DNA of 60,635 nucleotides from Candidatus Gastranaerophilales bacterium (GTDB lineage: Bacteria; Cyanobacteriota; Vampirovibrionia; Gastranaerophilales; Gastranaerophilaceae), in contig CALUYT010000045.1 in the NCBI GenBank assembly GCA_944325085.1, positions 1-60,635 of the forward strand, written 5' to 3'. The notes below the pieces were generated by a model. It was not told the DNA's origin. It ran no database searches and was given only the letters and a program-made list of their open reading frames with translations. Positions 35,035-43,591 of the stretch are shown piece by piece. Position numbers and translations under genes: made by a program. Each line of letters begins with the position of its first letter. Position 1 is the first letter of the stretch.

Positions 35035-35868
35035 ATGGAAAAAGAAACAATAAAAATCATATTTTTTGGAGATATTGTAGGTAAACCGGGTAGATATGCG
35101 GTAAGAGACTTTTTGTCTAATAATGATACCTTCAAAAATTATGATTTTATTATCGCAAATGTTGAAAATGCATCTCACGGTTTTGGGTTAACTGAAAAAA
35201 ATTATAACGAATTTAAAGAGTATGGTATAAATTGCATGACATGCGGAAACCATATTTGGGATAAAAGAGATATATACAACTACATCGATAATTCTGACTG
35301 CCTAATTAGACCTATAAATTACCCAAAAGGAACAAAAGGTGTAGGCAGCAGAATATTTGATCTTAATGGTTTTAAAATTGGGGTAATAAATGTTTTAGGG
35401 CGAGTATTTATGAATCTTGTAGATTCACAATGGGAAATGGTCGCTGAAGAAATAAAAAAGATAAAAGAAATTACTCCGATTGTAATTTTAGATTTTCACG
35501 CAGAAGCAACTGCAGAAAAAATTTGTTTTGGTAAATATTGTTCAGAACTTGGATTAAGTGCATTTTTTGGCACACATACACACGTACAAACAGCCGACGA
35601 AAGTATAATTGATGGTATGGCTTATATTACAGATGCAGGCTTTTGTGGCGCATCTGATGGCGTAATTGGAATGGAATATTCAACTTCCTTATCAAGATTT
35701 CTCACAGGTATCCCTGAACGATATGAAGTAGCTAAAGGCAAGACGACCCAAATTAATGCTGTCGAAGTAGAAATTAATATATCTACCGGAAAAGCCTTAG
35801 CTGTAAAAAGGATTTTTTGTAGTAGAAAGAATATAGAAGAGGAAGGGAAAAGTGAAAAAGAAGGCTGA
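35035..35868 (+). CDS. ymdB: YmdB-family metallophosphoesterase
   Basis: This 277-residue protein matches the YmdB/TIGR00282 family. Motifs are KIIFFGDIVGKPGRYAVRDF, NVENASHGFGLTEK, MTCGNHIWDK, NYPKGTKGVGSRIF, LDFHAEATAEK and FGTHTHVQTAD. In Bacillus, YmdB hydrolyses 2',3'-cyclic nucleotides and affects biofilm and RNA decay genes. It lies downstream of rny as in Bacillus, and overlaps the following PHP gene by 17 bases. Confidence 0.93.
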   Translation: MEKETIKIIFFGDIVGKPGRYAVRDFLSNNDTFKNYDFIIANVENASHGFGLTEKNYNEFKEYGINCMTCGNHIWDKRDIYNYIDNSDCLIRPINYPKGTKGVGSRIFDLNGFKIGVINVLGRVFMNLVDSQWEMVAEEIKKIKEITPIVILDFHAEATAEKICFGKYCSELGLSAFFGTHTHVQTADESIIDGMAYITDAGFCGASDGVIGMEYSTSLSRFLTGIPERYEVAKGKTTQINAVEVEINISTGKALAVKRIFCSRKNIEEEGKSEKEG

Positions 35869-36718
35869 TTTACATATTCACACATATTTCTCGGACGGAG
35901 TTTTTTCGCCTGAAAAAATTGTGGATACTGCAATTGATGTCGGATTAGAAGCAATTGCAATTACCGATCACGATAATATTTTAGCCTATGATGTTGCTCA
36001 AAAGCATATAAAAGAAAACGGGCTTGAAGACAAAATTGAAATAATAAGGGGTATTGAAGTAAATACCTTATATAAAAATTATGAAGTTCACATTCTTGGT
36101 TATTTTATGAATACTCAAGATAAAAATTTCCTTGAACTTATAAAAAATCAACAACAAGCGAGAATTAAACAAACTAAAGAAATTATAACCTTATTATCAA
36201 AAAAAGAAGGTATAAAAATAAAATTTGAGGACATAAAAAAACTTGTTGCAGAAGGTGGAAGTATCGGTCGTCCACATATTGCAAAAGCAATAACTAATGC
36301 CGGCGGAACAAACAACATTATGGACGCATATGCCAAATATATCCATGATGATTCGCCTGTTTATGTCCAAAGAAAAACTGTATCACCACACGATGCAGTA
36401 GAAATCATTTATGATGCAGGTGGAATTCCAGTAATTGCACACCCTCATGATTTAGATATTGCAGAAAAATTAATAAAAGAACTTATGAATTATGGTTTAA
36501 GAGGAATTGAAGCTTACCACAGAAAACATTCTCCAGCTTGTGTTGAATATTTTTCATCAATGGCTGAAGAATTAGGTTTGATAGTTACAGGAGGTTCAGA
36601 TTTTCACACTCCAAACATCATGAACGGTCAAATTATCTTAGGCAAAAACTTTGTACCAGAATGGGTATATGAAAAATTACTTACAGAAAAAAAACGTATT
36701 GATATGGCTCAAGCATAG
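35852..36718 (+). CDS. PHP-domain phosphoesterase (RNase AM/TrpH-like)
   Basis: The 288 residues form a PHP metal-dependent phosphoesterase. Motifs are DLHIHTYFSDG, AITDHDN, RGIEVNTLY, GRPHIAKAI, IPVIAHPHD and VTGGSDFHTPN. The family includes E. coli RNase AM (YciV/TrpH), a 5'-3' exoribonuclease and 3',5'-bisphosphate phosphatase. Its place after rny and ymdB fits RNA turnover. The start is GTG at 35852, following GGAAGGGAAAA, inside the end of ymdB. Confidence 0.88.
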   Translation: MKKKADLHIHTYFSDGVFSPEKIVDTAIDVGLEAIAITDHDNILAYDVAQKHIKENGLEDKIEIIRGIEVNTLYKNYEVHILGYFMNTQDKNFLELIKNQQQARIKQTKEIITLLSKKEGIKIKFEDIKKLVAEGGSIGRPHIAKAITNAGGTNNIMDAYAKYIHDDSPVYVQRKTVSPHDAVEIIYDAGGIPVIAHPHDLDIAEKLIKELMNYGLRGIEAYHRKHSPACVEYFSSMAEELGLIVTGGSDFHTPNIMNGQIILGKNFVPEWVYEKLLTEKKRIDMAQA

Positions 36719-36726
36719 AGAGGCTT

Positions 36727-37365
36727 ATGAAGAAACGCTTTTGGAAAATTGAATATTCAATTACAATATTTGTAATTTTTGGAATTATATTACTACTTCT
36801 TCCATCAAATTTTATTGCTTCAAAAGAAGCTACCTACATTTCAAAATGGAATGAAACATTTAATAAAATGGAATATATTTTCACAGCAATGAATGCGCAA
36901 GCAGATGCAAATATTGTAAAAAGCTTTAAACGAGCTAAAAACAATGAAGAACGAGAAAACCTTATGATAAATCTTGTAAAACCATACTTACGAATTGGTG
37001 CTCAAGATGAATTATCAAAAAAATACACCCCGTATTATATGAACGGGAAAAAAGTAACAAAGGGTGATGAATATTATTTTGAAAACTTATATTATACAAA
37101 AAATAATATAATCGTTGGTATCAAAGATATAAAAGATTCAGATATTTATCATCCCGGGTTTCTTATGGTATTTGATATGAATGGTACAAAAGGTCCAAAT
37201 ACTTGGGGCAAAGACATTTATGGCATAAATATCTTTGCAGACGGTAAAATTACCCCGATAGGTACAGGATGGGACTTGGATAAATTAAAAACAGATTGTT
37301 CTGCAACAGGAACAGGTGTTGCTTGTTCTTATTACTATAGAATTGGCGGAGAATTTAATGAATAA
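36727..37365 (+). CDS. Pilin-like membrane protein
   Basis: This 212-residue protein has a short basic start (MKKRFWKIEYS) and one N-terminal membrane segment (about 11-28). A soluble domain follows that ends with FDMNGTKGPNTWGKD and DGKITPIGTG. That D-x-NG-x-KGPN pattern is typical of the C-terminal part of type II/IV pseudopilin-like proteins I associate with this lineage. The canonical prepilin cleavage motif G-F-[ST]-L-x-E is absent, so it may be an unprocessed relative. It begins 9 bases after the PHP gene, with GAGAGG as SD. Confidence 0.65.
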   Translation: MKKRFWKIEYSITIFVIFGIILLLLPSNFIASKEATYISKWNETFNKMEYIFTAMNAQADANIVKSFKRAKNNEERENLMINLVKPYLRIGAQDELSKKYTPYYMNGKKVTKGDEYYFENLYYTKNNIIVGIKDIKDSDIYHPGFLMVFDMNGTKGPNTWGKDIYGINIFADGKITPIGTGWDLDKLKTDCSATGTGVACSYYYRIGGEFNE

Positions 37366-37954
37366 AAAAATAAAAAACGTATGTGTCTTTTCATCTTCCA
37401 GTAATTATTTAGATGATAAATACTATGAAGATGCAAAAGAGCTTGGAAAACTTCTTGCAGAAAACGGTTACGACATAGTGTATGGTGGGAGCACACTAGG
37501 AATGATGTGGGCTTGTGCTTCTAAAGTTCAAGAATACGGAGGCAAAGTTATTGGAGTAATGCCTCAAAGACTTGCTGATATGGGATGTAAGACTGATAAT
37601 TGTGATGAATTTTATATGGCAGAAGGTATGCGAGACAGAAAAGGGAAAATGGACGAAATATCTGATGCTGTAATATCTCTAGCCGGAGGCTTTGGAACAT
37701 TAGAAGAACTTGCCGAAATGATTGTTCAAAAACAATTAGGCTACAATAAAAAACCTATTGTTATACTAAATACTAAAGGTTTTTATAATAAATTATTAGA
37801 ATTTTTTGATTCCATCATTGATGAAAAATTTGCAAATAAAATAACAAGAGATCTTATTTTTATAGCAAATACGCCAATAGAAGCTATTGAATACATAAAT
37901 AATTATAAAGAACCGGAAACAATTCCATCTAAACACGAAATTTATTCAAGATAA
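37358..37954 (+). CDS. LOG-family (Lonely Guy) nucleotide phosphoribohydrolase
   Basis: The 198-residue protein has the Rossmann-type LOG fold: CVFSSSSNYLDDKYYEDA, VYGGSTLGMMWACA, EGMRDRKGKM and SLAGGFGTLEELAEM. LOG proteins cleave ribose 5-phosphate from nucleotides. The usual P-G-G-x-G-T motif reads AGGFGT here, a Pro to Ala change. I place the start at the ATG at 37358 (MNKKIKNVCVF), overlapping the previous gene by 8 bases. It ends the rny-ymdB-PHP-pilin-like-LOG run before a strong terminator. Confidence 0.9.
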   Translation: MNKKIKNVCVFSSSSNYLDDKYYEDAKELGKLLAENGYDIVYGGSTLGMMWACASKVQEYGGKVIGVMPQRLADMGCKTDNCDEFYMAEGMRDRKGKMDEISDAVISLAGGFGTLEELAEMIVQKQLGYNKKPIVILNTKGFYNKLLEFFDSIIDEKFANKITRDLIFIANTPIEAIEYINNYKEPETIPSKHEIYSR

Positions 37955-37962
37955 AATAATTC

Positions 37963-38004
37963 AAAAAAGAGGCGGTTGATTTAATAATCAACCGCCTCTT
38001 TTTT
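37963..38004. terminator. Bidirectional terminator
   Basis: The perfect 12-bp stem GAGGCGGTTGAT / ATCAACCGCCTC (37969-37980 with 37987-37998) is flanked by six A and six T. Confidence 0.95.
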
Positions 38005-38006
38005 AG

Positions 38007-38627
38007 TTACTGACCATTATCTATAAGATCATTTATTGAATCTTGTAATTTTGAAGTATCAGATTCTAATTTTGATTTTGCATTTTTAGCTTCTGCTATT
38101 TTACTTTCCACTGCCATTTGCTTTTTAGCTTTTTGTTCTAATATTTTTTCCATTCTTTCTTCAGCAGAAGCTAAATGCGAATCTAACAATCCTCCGCGAT
38201 AACCATCTAAAACTTTTCTTTCAGGAGAAATTGCATCAACCAAATCTGCTGTACTATCTTCTAAACTATGAGCAAGTGAATATTTATTTCCCCAAGCATG
38301 AAGAGTAACATTATCATCACTTCCGCCAACTAATTTTTCAAAAAACTTTCTAAATTTTGATTTAGAAATATTATCAAAGAAAATATGTACAGAACTTTCT
38401 ACTGAATCATGCATTTGTTTCACTGCATAAAATACAATATCAACATCATACTTTTTACAAAAATCCATTGCTTTAGGATTATTTCTAAACGCATCAACCA
38501 AATCATTTGCTAAATCTGGGTATTTTTTATATAAACCTTCGCACTTAATACTTTTAATTGAAGTAAAATTTGGATTTGATTTTTGTGAATAATTATTTTG
38601 ATATAAACCTACATTTGCTACTTGCAT
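38007..38627 (-). CDS. Unknown protein with N-terminal F-motif and coiled-coil end
   Basis: I do not recognise this 206-residue protein. It begins with a hydrophilic leader MQVANVGLYQNNYSQKSNPN followed by FTS (Phe21). A globular middle follows (KYPDLANDLVDAFRNNPKAM; VTLHAWGNKYSLAHSLEDST) and a charged coiled-coil C-terminus (about 145-206). No signal peptide or membrane segment is present. SD AAAGGAGAAG precedes the ATG. The leader resembles those of the M16, 41376 and 44625 gene products. Confidence 0.75.
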   Translation of the reverse strand: MQVANVGLYQNNYSQKSNPNFTSIKSIKCEGLYKKYPDLANDLVDAFRNNPKAMDFCKKYDVDIVFYAVKQMHDSVESSVHIFFDNISKSKFRKFFEKLVGGSDDNVTLHAWGNKYSLAHSLEDSTADLVDAISPERKVLDGYRGGLLDSHLASAEERMEKILEQKAKKQMAVESKIAEAKNAKSKLESDTSKLQDSINDLIDNGQ

Positions 38628-38778
38628 TACACTTCTCCTTTATTACATTCTGATATTATAAAACTTGTAAAAATTAAATTTGTTATTTATCTACTCAAAA
38701 CATAATATATCAATTAAATTTATTAGCAATATTTACCCCTTTGTGATAAAATAAAGTCAAATAAGGAGAAATTTATAA

Positions 38779-40224
38779 ATGGATAAAGAATTAAGAGACA
38801 AATACGAAGTAGTAATTGGGCTTGAAGTTCACGCTCAATTAAAAACAAAATCTAAAATATTTGCACCTGATAAAAATGAATTCGGTCAAGAACCAAACAC
38901 CCTAACAAGCCCAATTACATTGGGTATGCCAGGGGTTTTACCTGTATTAAATAAAGAAGCTGTTAATATGGGTATTTTAACAGGTTTAGCATTAAATTGT
39001 GAAATTCCTGCACGTTGTAAATTTGATAGAAAACAATATTTTTATCCTGACCTTCCAAAAGGATATCAAATTTCACAATATGATGAACCTATTTGCGTAA
39101 ACGGATATTTAGAAGTTAATGGCAAGAAAATAGGTATTACAAGAGCTCACTTAGAAGAAGATGCAGGCAAATTAGTTCACGCTGGTGCTGATGGTTTAGC
39201 AGGATCAAGCTATTCTCTAGTTGACTTAAACAGAGCAGGAACTCCATTACTAGAAATCGTATCAGAACCTGATATGAGAAGTTCTGAAGAAGCTCGTAAT
39301 TATATGGAAGAACTTCGTAATATTGTTAGATACATCGGCGTTTGCGACGGTAACCTAGAAGAAGGTTCTATGAGATGCGATGCTAATATTTCAATTATGC
39401 CAAAAGGTTCTAAAGAATTTGGAACTCGTGCAGAAATCAAAAACGTTAACTCATTCTCAGCATTGCAAAGAGCTATTGAATATGAAATTGACAGACAAAT
39501 AGAAATTGTAGAAGAAGGCGGTAAAGTTGTTCAAGAAACAAGACTATGGGACGATAACGCAAGAGAAACAAAATCTATGAGAGGAAAAGAAGATGCTCAT
39601 GATTACAGATACTTCCCAGAACCAGATTTAATGCCTTTAGAAATATCAAGAGAATGGGTACAAAGAATTAAAGATTCAATGCCAGAGCTTCCAAGTCAAA
39701 AAAGGGAACGTTATAAAGGTCTTGGTTTAAGCGAATATGATGCAAATGTAATCGTTGAACAAATGGGACTTGCATTATTCTTTGATAAAGTATTAGAACT
39801 TGGAGCTACTCCAAAAATTGCAGTAAACTTCATTATGGGTGAAATTGCAGCATACTTAAAAGAAGATCACATCGAAATTACAGATACTAAATTAACTCCT
39901 GAAAATTTAGCAGAATTAATTGCCTTAATAGAAAAAGGTACTATTTCAAATAATATTGGTAAACAAATTATTATAGAAATGCTAAAAGATGGAACTAAAG
40001 CATCTGAAATTGTTGAGAAAAAAGGATTAAGCCAAATTTCAGACGAAGGTGCAATTAAAGAACTTGTACAAAAAGTTGTTGATGCACATCCTGCTGAAGT
40101 TGAAGCTTACAAGAACGGAAAAACAAATCTTTTAGGATTCTTTGTTGGTCAAGTTATGAAAGAAACTAAAGGTAGAGCTAATCCAAAAACTGTTAATGAA
40201 TTATTAAGAGGAATTATTGGTTAG
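38779..40224 (+). CDS. gatB: Aspartyl/glutamyl-tRNA amidotransferase subunit B
   Basis: GatB works with GatA and GatC to amidate Glu-tRNA(Gln) or Asp-tRNA(Asn). The 481 residues start YEVVIGLEVHAQLKTKSKIF and contain LALNCEIPARCKFDRKQYFY, YPDLPKGYQISQYDEPI, EEGSMRCDANIS and the C-terminal YqeY-type tail (ANPKTVNELLRGII). SD AAGGAGAAA lies upstream. GatA and GatC are not in the window. Confidence 0.97.
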   Translation: MDKELRDKYEVVIGLEVHAQLKTKSKIFAPDKNEFGQEPNTLTSPITLGMPGVLPVLNKEAVNMGILTGLALNCEIPARCKFDRKQYFYPDLPKGYQISQYDEPICVNGYLEVNGKKIGITRAHLEEDAGKLVHAGADGLAGSSYSLVDLNRAGTPLLEIVSEPDMRSSEEARNYMEELRNIVRYIGVCDGNLEEGSMRCDANISIMPKGSKEFGTRAEIKNVNSFSALQRAIEYEIDRQIEIVEEGGKVVQETRLWDDNARETKSMRGKEDAHDYRYFPEPDLMPLEISREWVQRIKDSMPELPSQKRERYKGLGLSEYDANVIVEQMGLALFFDKVLELGATPKIAVNFIMGEIAAYLKEDHIEITDTKLTPENLAELIALIEKGTISNNIGKQIIIEMLKDGTKASEIVEKKGLSQISDEGAIKELVQKVVDAHPAEVEAYKNGKTNLLGFFVGQVMKETKGRANPKTVNELLRGIIG

Positions 40225-40237
40225 TACAAAACTATTG

Positions 40238-40271
40238 AAAAGGTCATAGTTTATTTAACTATGGCCTTTTT
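40238..40271 (+). terminator. gatB terminator
   Basis: AAAAGGTCATAGTT / AACTATGGCCTTTT (40238-40251 with 40257-40270, one G-U) is followed by a further T. Confidence 0.85.
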
Positions 40272-40291
40272 AAAATTATAAGGGCATAAAA

Positions 40292-41362
40292 ATGATATTG
40301 GATTTATTTAAGAAGAGAGCAAAAACTTGTATGGAAACTGAAATTTTAGAACAATCTGAAATTTCACAGACAATTCTTGATTCATATTTAACAAAAGATT
40401 GTGATATAAATATAGAAATCCCTAAAGACATAACCAGAATAATATTAGTTGCTAGCGGATCTTCATATCACTGCGCAAGATATGCTGCGGATTTATTTGG
40501 ATCTATTGCTAAAATAGAAGCCCACGCTGTTTATTCTAGTGAATTTTTGTTAGAAGAAACTATTGCTCACGATGAAAAAATCTTATATATATTTATCACC
40601 CAATCAGGAGAAACTACAGACACAAATAGTGCTTTAGAAAAAGCAAAAACTTTTGGTGTAAAAACACTTTGCATAACAAACAAAGAAAATTCTACTATTT
40701 GGAATGCATCAGATTACAGAATAGCTTGCCATGCTGGAGAAGAAAAAAGTATTGCAGCTACAAAATCATTTATTTCTCAATTGTTGTGCTCTACTTTATT
40801 AGTCTTAAAATTTGCACAACAAAAAAATATTGATATTTATGATTATATATTGGATTTAAAAACAGTTCCTAATTTTATAAACCAAACATTCAATTTGCAA
40901 CCAAAAATAAAACAACTTGCAAAATTCATTTCTAAATATAAAAATATTGTTATAACAGCTGATGGTAAATCATATGCTTTAGCAAAAGAAGCTTCTTTAA
41001 AAATAAAAGAAACTTCTTATATACAAACAACTTCATCTATATTAGGCGAATTTATGCATGGACATGTTGCGATATTAAATAATAAAGGTTCTGTCCTTAT
41101 ATATATTCTTAACGACAATTTAACTTATACCGCAATCAAAAACATTAACAAAATAAAAGAAAGTTATAATCCTCCAATTTGCCTTATTGGAAATAGATCA
41201 AATCAGGTCAAATCGACATACAATGTTAACATTGAATGTGATAAGCCTATTGTTAAAACTTTTTGTATTGCAGTAATTATTCAGCTATTAGCACTTGAAA
41301 CTGCACTGAAACTTCATAGAAATGTTGATAAACCACACGGCTTAAATAAAGTCGTTAAGTAA
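40292..41362 (+). CDS. SIS-domain sugar isomerase (GlmS C-terminal-like, no glutaminase)
   Basis: The 356-residue protein has two SIS domains like the isomerase half of glucosamine-6-phosphate synthase. An N-terminal TCMETEILEQ resembles the GlmS linker. ILVASGSSYHCARYAADLF, FITQSGETTDTNSAL, KSIAATKSFISQL, GEFMHGHVAIL and the C-terminal DKPHGLNKVVK follow. The N-terminal glutaminase domain is absent. It may act like AgaS or FrlB deglycases, or as a GlmS isomerase with separate ammonia supply. SD AAGGG lies 7 bases upstream. Confidence 0.85.
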   Translation: MILDLFKKRAKTCMETEILEQSEISQTILDSYLTKDCDINIEIPKDITRIILVASGSSYHCARYAADLFGSIAKIEAHAVYSSEFLLEETIAHDEKILYIFITQSGETTDTNSALEKAKTFGVKTLCITNKENSTIWNASDYRIACHAGEEKSIAATKSFISQLLCSTLLVLKFAQQKNIDIYDYILDLKTVPNFINQTFNLQPKIKQLAKFISKYKNIVITADGKSYALAKEASLKIKETSYIQTTSSILGEFMHGHVAILNNKGSVLIYILNDNLTYTAIKNINKIKESYNPPICLIGNRSNQVKSTYNVNIECDKPIVKTFCIAVIIQLLALETALKLHRNVDKPHGLNKVVK

Positions 41363-41375
41363 TCTCATTTTAACT

Positions 41376-42005
41376 TTATTTAAACTCAGGAGAGTTAAAA
41401 AAGTCTGGAACATAACCTAATGAAGGTTCATTTTCAGCAATTTTTGTCATATCGCCAATCAACTGAGCTCTATCTTTATCTTTTTGAAGAACTACAGAAT
41501 CAAGTTTTTTCTGAATATTCCTTGCTAAAGCATTATATCTATCAGCCATAGCAGTGTTTCCAGAAACTAAGCATCTATCTGCGGTGAATTCATTTTTTTC
41601 TTTTAAAAGATCTAAATGTTGAATTTTTTTATTAGCAGTATCCATACACTTATCAAAAGCTTCTTCTTTTTTCAACATTTTAAAATAATTAACTAACTTT
41701 TTAACAATTTGATTATCACTCATTGTTTCCATTAAATCATCTAAAGGCTCAATGATATGAGAAAATTTATAATCATCAACACCTAATTTGTTAGTATTAG
41801 TTGTAACAACAGGATAATTTTGAAAAATAGGATCCTTGCTCATTGTTAATGTCAAAGTATCATTAGCATAATGCTGAGTTTTTGCTGCAAATATTTTTTG
41901 TATATTTGCCAATCTTTTCACATCACTAACAGAAATATCAGTTTTAAATGCAGCTTTAAAAGCCGGTTGATTAGATTGAGTAGTGTAATTATTATTTAAT
42001 ATCAT
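41376..42005 (-). CDS. Unknown protein with N-terminal F-motif
   Basis: This is a 209-residue protein of no family I know. I start at the ATG at 42005, with GGAGGT six bases upstream, rather than at 42023. The leader MILNNNYTTQSNQPAFKAAF has the F-motif at Phe16 and a second at Phe20. The rest is helical and charged (DDLMETMSDNQIVKKLVNYF; CMDTANKKIQHLDLLKEKNE), with no membrane segment or signal peptide. It is convergent with the SIS gene 14 bases away. Confidence 0.75.
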   Translation of the reverse strand: MILNNNYTTQSNQPAFKAAFKTDISVSDVKRLANIQKIFAAKTQHYANDTLTLTMSKDPIFQNYPVVTTNTNKLGVDDYKFSHIIEPLDDLMETMSDNQIVKKLVNYFKMLKKEEAFDKCMDTANKKIQHLDLLKEKNEFTADRCLVSGNTAMADRYNALARNIQKKLDSVVLQKDKDRAQLIGDMTKIAENEPSLGYVPDFFNSPEFK

Positions 42006-42066
42006 AAATATACCTCCGCTCATATCAAAACGAGTAAAAAATTTATTTGCTAGTAATATACAAAAT

Positions 42067-42106
42067 AAAAAAAGAGCAAAACTAAAAATAAGTTTTGCCC
42101 TTTTTT
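42067..42106. terminator. gapA terminator
   Basis: GAGCAAAACT / AGTTTTGCCC (42074-42083 with 42091-42100, one mismatch) is flanked by seven A and six T. On the minus strand it ends gapA. Confidence 0.88.
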
Positions 42107-42124
42107 ATTTTAGCTATCTAAAAA

Positions 42125-43129
42125 TTATAATTTAGAAGCAACCATATAAGTAGTTTCAGCTAATCTTGTAGAATAACCCATTTCGTTATCATACCAAGAA
42201 ATAACTTTAACTTGGTTTCCACCCATTACACGAGTTAACAATGCATCAACTGTAGATGATTGAGAAGTTCCAATGTAATCAGAAGAAACTAATGGTTCTT
42301 CAGTGTAGCATAGAACGTGTCCGTCAGCACCAGCTTTTAATGCTGCGTTAACTTCTTCAACTGTAACGTCTTTAGCAACTTCGAATACAACGTCAACTAA
42401 AGATACGTCTGGAGTAGGAACTCTCATAGCGAAACCATCCAATTTACCTTTTAATTGAGGTAATACAAGAGCAACAGCTTTAGCAGCACCAGTTTTTGTA
42501 GGAACGATGTTTAAAGCACCAGCTCTAGCACGACGAGGATCTTTGTGTCCAGCGTCTAAGATTCTTTGGTCACCAGTATATGAGTGAACAGTTGTCATTA
42601 AACCTTTAACAATACCGAATTTTTCATCGATAACTTTAGCTACAGGAGCTAAGCAGTTAGTTGTACAAGAAGCCATAGAAATTACATTGTGTTTAGCTGG
42701 ATCATATTCTTTATCGTTAACACCTAAAACAATTGTAATATCTTCGTTTGTAGCTGGAGCAGAAATAATAACTTTTTTAGCACCAGCATCGATGTGTGCA
42801 TGAGCTTTTGTAGCATCTGTAAAGAAACCTGTAGATTCAACAACTACATCTACGTTTAATTCTTTCCAAGGTAATTGAGCTGGATCTTTTTCAGCGAAGA
42901 ATTTAATTTTCTTACCGTTTACGATAATACCTTCTTCATAAGCTTCAACAGTACCGTCGAATTTACCCATAACTGAATCATATTTGAAGATTCTTGCAGC
43001 ATCTTCTGGTTTTAAACCAGGATCGTTGATAGCTACATAATTAATTTTGTCAAAAATACCTTCTCTGATAGCGGCTCTTAAAGTATTACGGCCGATTCTA
43101 CCAAAACCGTTAATTGCTACGTTTACCAT
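42125..43129 (-). CDS. gapA: Glyceraldehyde-3-phosphate dehydrogenase
   Basis: This 334-residue glycolytic enzyme oxidises glyceraldehyde-3-phosphate with NAD. The N-terminal Rossmann motif is NVAINGFGRIGRNTLRAA. The catalytic Cys lies in SMASCTTNCLAP, followed by TTVHSYTGDQRILDAGHKDP and the C-terminal SWYDNEMGYS. SD AGAAGGAG precedes the ATG. Codon use looks like that of a highly expressed gene, for example frequent CCA and GGT. Confidence 0.98.
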   Translation of the reverse strand: MVNVAINGFGRIGRNTLRAAIREGIFDKINYVAINDPGLKPEDAARIFKYDSVMGKFDGTVEAYEEGIIVNGKKIKFFAEKDPAQLPWKELNVDVVVESTGFFTDATKAHAHIDAGAKKVIISAPATNEDITIVLGVNDKEYDPAKHNVISMASCTTNCLAPVAKVIDEKFGIVKGLMTTVHSYTGDQRILDAGHKDPRRARAGALNIVPTKTGAAKAVALVLPQLKGKLDGFAMRVPTPDVSLVDVVFEVAKDVTVEEVNAALKAGADGHVLCYTEEPLVSSDYIGTSQSSTVDALLTRVMGGNQVKVISWYDNEMGYSTRLAETTYMVASKL

Positions 43130-43588
43130 AAGTTTTACTCCTTCTTATTGTGTAACATTTTACTACTATAACATGTGGAATAGTAACATTAACAAAAAAA
43201 CTAATCAAGTAGATATATACAGAAGATAATAAGTAAAACTCTCAATACAAAAGCTTTTCAAATAGATAATTAAGAAATAATTAAGATTTATAAATTTCAA
43301 AACCTAAGCAAATCAACGCAAAAAAAAACCCTTTCTTTTGGAAAGAGTTCGGAATCTTTTTCAATTCCTCGTGTGTAGAAGGTTAGTGTGTAGTAGGTAG
43401 TGTATAATTTATGTCTCGTGTTTATTTAATCTAATTTATTTATTGCTTATCGCTTACATATTAATAAAGTATTTTTAGAGTATATAATTGCTATATCTAT
43501 TTCATATATTTACAAATCTTAATATATTAATATTGAAATTTATTTTTGCTTATTAGTAATATTTTCCTCTTTGTAGTATTATTGAAAT
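43130..43588. other. 459-base gap between gapA and tsaD
   Basis: This is the longest gene-free stretch. It holds the gapA upstream region (a possible -10 TATAGT on the minus strand near 43163), a hairpin-plus-T-run element read on the minus strand (43318-43405), and about 150 bases of very AT-rich sequence before tsaD. No protein-coding frame with an SD is evident. Confidence 0.6.
43318..43394 (-). ncRNA. Candidate small RNA ending at an intrinsic terminator
   Basis: Read on the minus strand there is first a C-rich, unstructured run with repeated CTACACAC / CTAACCTTCTACAC (about 43372-43395). A hairpin GGAAT / ATTCC (43364-43368 with 43351-43355) follows, then a terminator AACTCTTTC / GAAAGGGTT (43341-43349 with 43327-43335) ending in nine T. 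A weak promoter is possible (TATACA at 43401-43406, TTAAAT 17 bases before it). The terminator lies about 190 bases before gapA, so it is unlikely to belong to gapA itself. Size would be about 75-80 bases. Confidence 0.45.
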
Positions 43589-43591
43589 ATG
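43577..43591 (+). promoter_or_regulatory. -10 box six bases before the tsaD ATG (leaderless candidate)
   Basis: TATTAT (43577-43582), six bases, then ATG at 43589. No SD is present. Confidence 0.5.

Noticed and set aside
43130-43588. 6S RNA or tmRNA in the gapA-tsaD gap
   Set aside because: The supported element is only about 80 bases with two small hairpins. There is no long rod-like bubble structure or tRNA-like end.
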